From: Burkholderiales bacterium
GTDB taxonomy: Bacteria; Pseudomonadota; Gammaproteobacteria; Burkholderiales; Burkholderiaceae_D
Assembly: GCA_016200895.1 (NCBI GenBank)
Contig: JACQDX010000035.1
Span: 1 to 48,048, forward strand
Direction: 5' to 3'
DNA length: 48,048 nucleotides
The notes beneath the pieces are model-generated. The model saw nothing but the letters and a program-made list of their open reading frames with translations, was not told where the DNA came from and made no database searches. Below are positions 44,338 to 48,048 of the stretch, one piece after another. The stretch's first letter is position 1. Each line of letters begins with the position of its first letter. Both the position numbers and the translations under genes were made by a program.

Positions 44338-45441
44338 TTAATAATCCGTTTTGGTCAAGGCATTTGCCAATAAACCCAATGCCTGCCTGAGCTTTTCGCC
44401 TGCCATATTCAATAAATTATCACCGACGTACCATTCAAACATGCATTGTCCAGGCAGGGCAGTGTGTGCAGCATTATTGAATAACCATATGCCATGCTCC
44501 TGCGCGATCCGGTTGCGGATAGCGATAGCAGTATCTCTATCTGTGGGCAGGTACAGGTGCAACATGTTGCAATGTGGAGCCGCCGGATTGGTTTTGAATT
44601 CAGGATAGGCGCGCAATTCTTCAAACAGCCATTGTGTGCGGGCAAAGCATGCGGGCAGGGCTACCAGCCTTTCGTCAAATTGCATGGCGGCAGCGACTAC
44701 GTAGGGGCTGCGGCGGAATACATTGCCACCTTGCCTGTGCATCCAGACTCGCGCTTTGGCGATGAACTCTGCACTACCCAGCAGCATGGCACCGCCCAGG
44801 CCACCTATGCCTTTATAGAACGATACATAGGCAGTGTCAAAGCCAGCGCTTACCTCGATCAGGCTACGCTTATAGCCGACTGCAGCTTCCCACAGACGTG
44901 CGCCATCCATGTGCAGGTGTATATCTTGGAGACGGCAATAAGCCTTGATGGCATTCAGTTCTTCCCACTCAGGCAATTGCCCACCTATTTCACGCATGGG
45001 TAATTCATAGAGTGCAGCGGAAATTTTTTCTGGCTGGGCTTGCAAGTCCTGCAGTGTCCATGGCCGGTGTGGATTACCTATTTGCAAGGCTTTGAAATGA
45101 TCGAGCAATTGATAATTGCTTCTTTCATGAACAAGAATATGGGAACTGGCATGCAGTGCAACCAGCGGACTGCCCCTTTCTTCGCAAGCCAGGCGCAAGG
45201 CGGTGACTTGTGTCAGTGTACCTGTGATGCAAAACAAGCCTGCTTCCATGCCCAGCAATGCAGCGATCTTGCTTTCGAAAGACTGTATCAGTTCGCCTTC
45301 GCCATAAGTGTCATGTTGCACCTGATTGTCTTCTGACCAGGCAGCCATGCGTCTGAAGGTTTCTGCGGGCGCGATGGCGCGGTGTCCGGGCAAAGTTGTA
45401 TGGCAGTTTTGGCGCAGCGCACTTATTTCAGCATCGTTCAT
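44338..45441 (-). CDS. Threonine aldolase family PLP enzyme
   Basis: 367 residues from ATG 45441 (MNDAEISALRQNC). It cleaves L-threonine or allo-threonine to glycine and acetaldehyde, or does beta-elimination chemistry. DTYGEGELIQSFESKIAALLGMEAGLF, HLHMDGARLWEAA (PLP-pairing Asp179) and VSFYKGIGGLGGAML (Schiff-base Lys210) mark the fold-type I aldolase. It stands alone, divergent from the carboxypeptidase gene. Confidence 0.9.
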   Translation of the reverse strand: MNDAEISALRQNCHTTLPGHRAIAPAETFRRMAAWSEDNQVQHDTYGEGELIQSFESKIAALLGMEAGLFCITGTLTQVTALRLACEERGSPLVALHASSHILVHERSNYQLLDHFKALQIGNPHRPWTLQDLQAQPEKISAALYELPMREIGGQLPEWEELNAIKAYCRLQDIHLHMDGARLWEAAVGYKRSLIEVSAGFDTAYVSFYKGIGGLGGAMLLGSAEFIAKARVWMHRQGGNVFRRSPYVVAAAMQFDERLVALPACFARTQWLFEELRAYPEFKTNPAAPHCNMLHLYLPTDRDTAIAIRNRIAQEHGIWLFNNAAHTALPGQCMFEWYVGDNLLNMAGEKLRQALGLLANALTKTDY

Positions 45442-45606
45442 AAAACTCTCGCGCAATATATTAGAACCCATTATTTTTGATGAAATGAGTTTTAGCAATA
45501 GAAATCAATATCTGATTTGTTTCAATCAAGCATCAGTATGCCATGCGAATTTGATGACTTGTACGCTAAAATCGTGGGATACATTTACTTTCAACTGGTG
45601 TAACGC

Positions 45607-47316
45607 ATGTCATCACATACAGACCATACCACCGGCTTCATCACACCCTATGAAGCGGGCAACCAAAACCAGACTACCACCTGGGAAGCTTGCATACAGT
45701 TTTATCAAAATCTTGCCACGCATTTTCCTGGTGTTGTGCAGTTTGGCCAGATCGGTGTCTCTGACAATGGCAAACCCATTCATGCTGGCATTGTGACGGC
45801 TGATGGTGTATTTGAGCGCGAACGCATCAGACAAGAGCAACGTCCCATTTTTTTCAATAATAACGGCATCCATCCAGGTGAACCGGAAGGTATTGATGCC
45901 TGCATGGCGCTGGTGCGTGATTTCTGCACTCAGCCTGATAGACTTGCTGCACTGGGTAAAACAGTGTTTCTGTTCATCCCCATTTATAACGTCGATGGTT
46001 GCCTGAACCGTCAGAATACGTCACGTGTGAACCAGGATGGTCCTGAGCAATTCGGTTTTCGTGGTAATAGCCTGCACCTGGATCTGAACCGGGATTTCAT
46101 CAAATGCGATAGTGAAAATGCTCAGGTCTTCAACCGCTTTTTCAGCGACTGGAGCCCGGATGTCATGGTCGATACCCATACCTCAAACGGTGCTGACTAT
46201 CATTACACCATGACGCTGATACAAACCCAGGCCGACAAACTGGGCTATGGCTTGGGACCATTCTTGCGTGACACTATGCTGCCAGCAATTTATACAGAAA
46301 TGCAAGAGCGCGGCTGGCCGACTTGTCCTTACGTAAATCCGGTCAAGGACAGCCCCGACCACGGCATAGAAGATTTCCTGGAAACACCGCGTTTTTCTAC
46401 CGGCTACGCGACCCTGCATCACACCATAGGTTTCATGCCGGAAACCCATATGCTGAAGCCTTTTGCTGACCGTTATGCGTCCATGCGTGCCTTGGTGGAA
46501 ACAGTGTTGTCCTTTACTGTTGTTCATGGCGCTGAGATTCAGGCACTGCGTGCGCAAGCGCAACAGGCTGCCAGCCAGCAACAGCAAGTTGCTGTGCATT
46601 GGGCGGCAGATCATAGCCAGTCTTCCAGCTTCATGTTCAAAGGATATCAGGCAGTTTATAGCCCCAGTGTGCTGGGTAATTACATGCGTTTGTCTTATGA
46701 CCGCAGCCAGCCTTGGGAAAAAGCCATCGCCTATTACGACCACTTTGTGGCTGATATCAACGTTACGCAACCTAAAGCCTATTTGATACCGCAAGTCTGG
46801 CGTGCGGTGATAGAGCGCCTGCAATGGAATGGCGTGCAGATGCATAGGCTGGAAAGTGATACAGCCGTGCAGGCGCAGCTGTATCGCATACAGTCTGTGC
46901 AATCGCGTTCGCATGCTTATGAGGGCCAGATGTTTCATGATGATGTGCAATTGCTGCAGGTAAATGATCGCGTCACAGTTCATGCTGGTGATTATCTGGT
47001 TTCGCTGGATCAGCCGCGAGCGCGTTACATCGTTGAAACTTTGGAGCCGCAGGCGCATGACAGTTTCTTCCGCTGGGGGTTCTTTAATAGCGTTCTGGAA
47101 AAGAAAGAAGCTTATTCAGATTATGTGTTTGAAGACACAGCAACAGAGATCTTGAATACCGAGCCAGAAGTCAGACAAGCTTTTGAGCAATGGAAGCAGG
47201 AAAACCCAGGTTTACTCAGTGATCAGCAAGTGGTGCTGGACTTTATTTTCACTCGGTGCGCCAGATTTAAGGAGCCTGAATGGCTTCGTTATCCAGTGTT
47301 GCGCATAATGCATTGA
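45607..47316 (+). CDS. M14-family zinc carboxypeptidase-like protein
   Basis: 569 residues, no signal peptide. FNNNGIHPGEPEGIDACMAL has zinc ligands His89 and Glu92. LHLDLNRDF carries the substrate-carboxylate Asn-Arg, DVMVDTHTSNG the third zinc ligand His, and TIGFMPETHM the catalytic Glu candidate. A C-terminal region of about 240 residues follows the peptidase domain and has no motif that I know. A cytosolic peptidase is the plain reading; the substrate is unknown. Confidence 0.88.
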   Translation: MSSHTDHTTGFITPYEAGNQNQTTTWEACIQFYQNLATHFPGVVQFGQIGVSDNGKPIHAGIVTADGVFERERIRQEQRPIFFNNNGIHPGEPEGIDACMALVRDFCTQPDRLAALGKTVFLFIPIYNVDGCLNRQNTSRVNQDGPEQFGFRGNSLHLDLNRDFIKCDSENAQVFNRFFSDWSPDVMVDTHTSNGADYHYTMTLIQTQADKLGYGLGPFLRDTMLPAIYTEMQERGWPTCPYVNPVKDSPDHGIEDFLETPRFSTGYATLHHTIGFMPETHMLKPFADRYASMRALVETVLSFTVVHGAEIQALRAQAQQAASQQQQVAVHWAADHSQSSSFMFKGYQAVYSPSVLGNYMRLSYDRSQPWEKAIAYYDHFVADINVTQPKAYLIPQVWRAVIERLQWNGVQMHRLESDTAVQAQLYRIQSVQSRSHAYEGQMFHDDVQLLQVNDRVTVHAGDYLVSLDQPRARYIVETLEPQAHDSFFRWGFFNSVLEKKEAYSDYVFEDTATEILNTEPEVRQAFEQWKQENPGLLSDQQVVLDFIFTRCARFKEPEWLRYPVLRIMH

Positions 47317-47418
47317 TTTTTTGAAATTTGTTACAAGTTTTTACAGAAACATAATAGAATCTTTAATGGTATTACACCTGTTTCATAACCCTTGAAGTTG
47401 ACTGAAAGGTAAAAAATT

Positions 47419-47634
47419 ATGTCTAAATTACTTGATTATTTGAATACGCTGGATAAGGATGTAAATGTGCTGAGTGCACATAAAAGTGGTGCCAAAGCAG
47501 CGATGGAAAACTATGGTTTGAATGCTGAAGAGCAGGAAGCTGTATTGTCTGGAAATAAAGAGTCACTAGCAGGATTGCTGGGTATTTCTGCGGACGAGGT
47601 GCCCGCGATAGATATTACTGAAAGCACTTACTAA
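47419..47634 (+). CDS. LigA-like small protein resembling split-borosin precursors
   Basis: 71 residues. MSKLLDYLNTLDKD, then AAMENYGLNAEEQEAVLSGN and LAGLLG form the small helical LigA-type domain seen in the protocatechuate dioxygenase alpha subunit and in precursor proteins of split borosin RiPPs. The tail ISADEVPAIDITESTY would correspond to a core. AAAGGT lies 6 bases before the ATG. No methyltransferase or ring-cleavage beta subunit is in view; an IS element begins 190 bp downstream, so partner genes could have been displaced. Confidence 0.65.
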   Translation: MSKLLDYLNTLDKDVNVLSAHKSGAKAAMENYGLNAEEQEAVLSGNKESLAGLLGISADEVPAIDITESTY

Positions 47635-47655
47635 CCCAAACCGACTCCGGCCTAA

Positions 47656-47824
47656 GTGACTACTTTGCATTGCATTTTCAGAAACGTCGCACTGACCCTC
47701 CTTTTTGCCGGAGTCTGTTTCTCACGCCAAAGTTTTGCCGTTGAGGCAAAGTTGGTTGATGACTTGCTTAATCAAGCTGTCATTGACATGCGAAATCAGC
47801 CTGAAAAGGCAGTTTTGACTTTAG
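47656..47824 (+). pseudogene. Signal-peptide protein gene truncated by the IS element
   Basis: From GTG 47656 (or TTG 47665) the frame encodes NVALTLLFAGVCFSRQSFA, a Sec signal, then VEAKLVDDLLNQAVIDMRNQ and PEKAVLTL. The IS terminus begins at 47825, inside this frame, and reading through it stops at once. The mature start looks like a TPR-type sensory domain, as found before GGDEF or kinase domains, but too little remains to assign. Confidence 0.6.
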
Positions 47825-48048
47825 GGCAACGCTGATTAAGTAAACGGATTCTATTCTCAAGCGTTAAAGACTGACAACCGAACAAGACGTTAGACTTCCA
47901 TGAAACAACAGACACTGGCGATGGCAGAAGATCAGAATGCGAGCTTTAAACAACATCGCAAACCGACACGACGTGACGTTTTTCTCGACACGATGCACAA
48001 GATAGTGCCGTGGGAGGAACTTTGCGCGATCATTGAGCCGCACTATCC
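47825..48048 (+). mobile_element. IS5-family insertion sequence, left end
   Basis: The terminus GGCAACGCTGATTAAGTAAA starts right after TTAG (47821-47824), a YTAR-type target as used by the IS5 group. The transposase start lies 75 bp in. The right end is outside the window, so target duplication cannot be confirmed. Confidence 0.8.
47900..48048 (+). CDS. IS5-family transposase, N-terminal part
   Basis: The first 49 residues only (MKQQTLAMAEDQNASFKQHR, then PTRRDVFLDTMHKIVPWEEL and CAIIEPHY). The TRRDVFLDTMHKIVPWEELCAIIEPHYP opening is the conserved start of IS5 DDE transposases. It continues past the window edge. Confidence 0.9.
   Translation, partial: MKQQTLAMAEDQNASFKQHRKPTRRDVFLDTMHKIVPWEELCAIIEPHY

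Noticed and set aside
47643..47715. GACTCCGGC/GCCGGAGTC inverted repeat after the LigA-like gene
   Set aside because: The loop is about 55 bases and the right arm encodes the signal peptide of the next gene, so a terminator is unlikely.
1..48048. CRISPR arrays, tRNA or rRNA genes, integrase or attachment sites
   Set aside because: None seen: no regularly spaced repeats, no tRNA-like cloverleaf ending in CCA, no rRNA motifs and no integrase.

Overview
The window looks like chromosomal DNA of a betaproteobacterium, most likely Oxalobacteraceae (Undibacterium-like). I base this on argF/argG, orn, rsgA, ppnP and threonine aldolase genes of the Burkholderiales type, on many short alginate- and YVTN-type envelope genes, and on a base composition near half G+C by eye. 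There is no rRNA, tRNA, CRISPR array or prophage block. I made these assignments by reading protein motifs. No database search was possible.

Layout. 1-6542 (minus strand): the 3' two thirds of a yfaA-yfaT-yfaS (mag-type) operon, consisting of a DUF2138 protein, a DUF1175 protein and a large alpha-2-macroglobulin that runs off the left edge. 6543-8738: a 103-bp MITE-like element, then a glutathione S-transferase divergent from a WYL (YafY-type) regulator with a perfect operator-like palindrome between them. 8988-13711: a loose group of single genes (cytochrome c, GH25 lysozyme, solute-binding protein, DUF3096, GFA-type protein, a tiny six-cysteine secreted protein, a membrane-anchored glutaredoxin) and the remnant of a second WYL regulator. 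13783-16600 (minus): ppnP, argG and argF, with a 16-bp inverted-repeat element between argF and argG.

17111-21027 (plus): a compact alginate-type O-acetylation cassette (SGNH hydrolase, AlgF-like, AlgI-like MBOAT, AlgJ/AlgX-like) with no polymer-synthesis genes nearby. 21048-22801: a small unknown gene, a Sir2 deacylase, and a convergent SUKH (SMI1/KNR4) gene broken by one extra base in a C5 run. 22861-25401 (minus): M48 protease, pterin carbinolamine dehydratase and rsgA, divergent from orn. 26161-27580 (minus): DUF4410 lipoprotein, FosA-type fosfomycin resistance protein and FKBP isomerase.

28011-34518 (plus): a tight, partly overlapping run of YVTN propeller, polysaccharide deacetylase, sterol desaturase, EI24, MoaB/CinA-type protein, a TAXI-type binding protein disrupted by an internal deletion, and a zinc-ribbon membrane protein. 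34681-40475: a secreted acetamidase/formamidase-family protein, a DUF7709-like protein, an Lrp regulator divergent from a second pterin dehydratase and an SDR, an amino-acid-type binding protein, an AraC regulator and an SRPBCC protein. 40495-47316: a serine-hydrolase lipoprotein, an OmpR-type two-component system, a small HTH protein, threonine aldolase and an M14 carboxypeptidase.

The right end holds a 71-residue LigA-like protein resembling split-borosin precursors. It is followed by a signal-peptide gene cut off by an IS5-family element that continues past the window.

The strongest leads are: a thioester (CVEQ) macroglobulin in an operon type usually carrying the thioester-less form; the orphan O-acetylation cassette; the borosin-like small protein beside the IS; and two clean gene disruptions (SUKH, TAXI).
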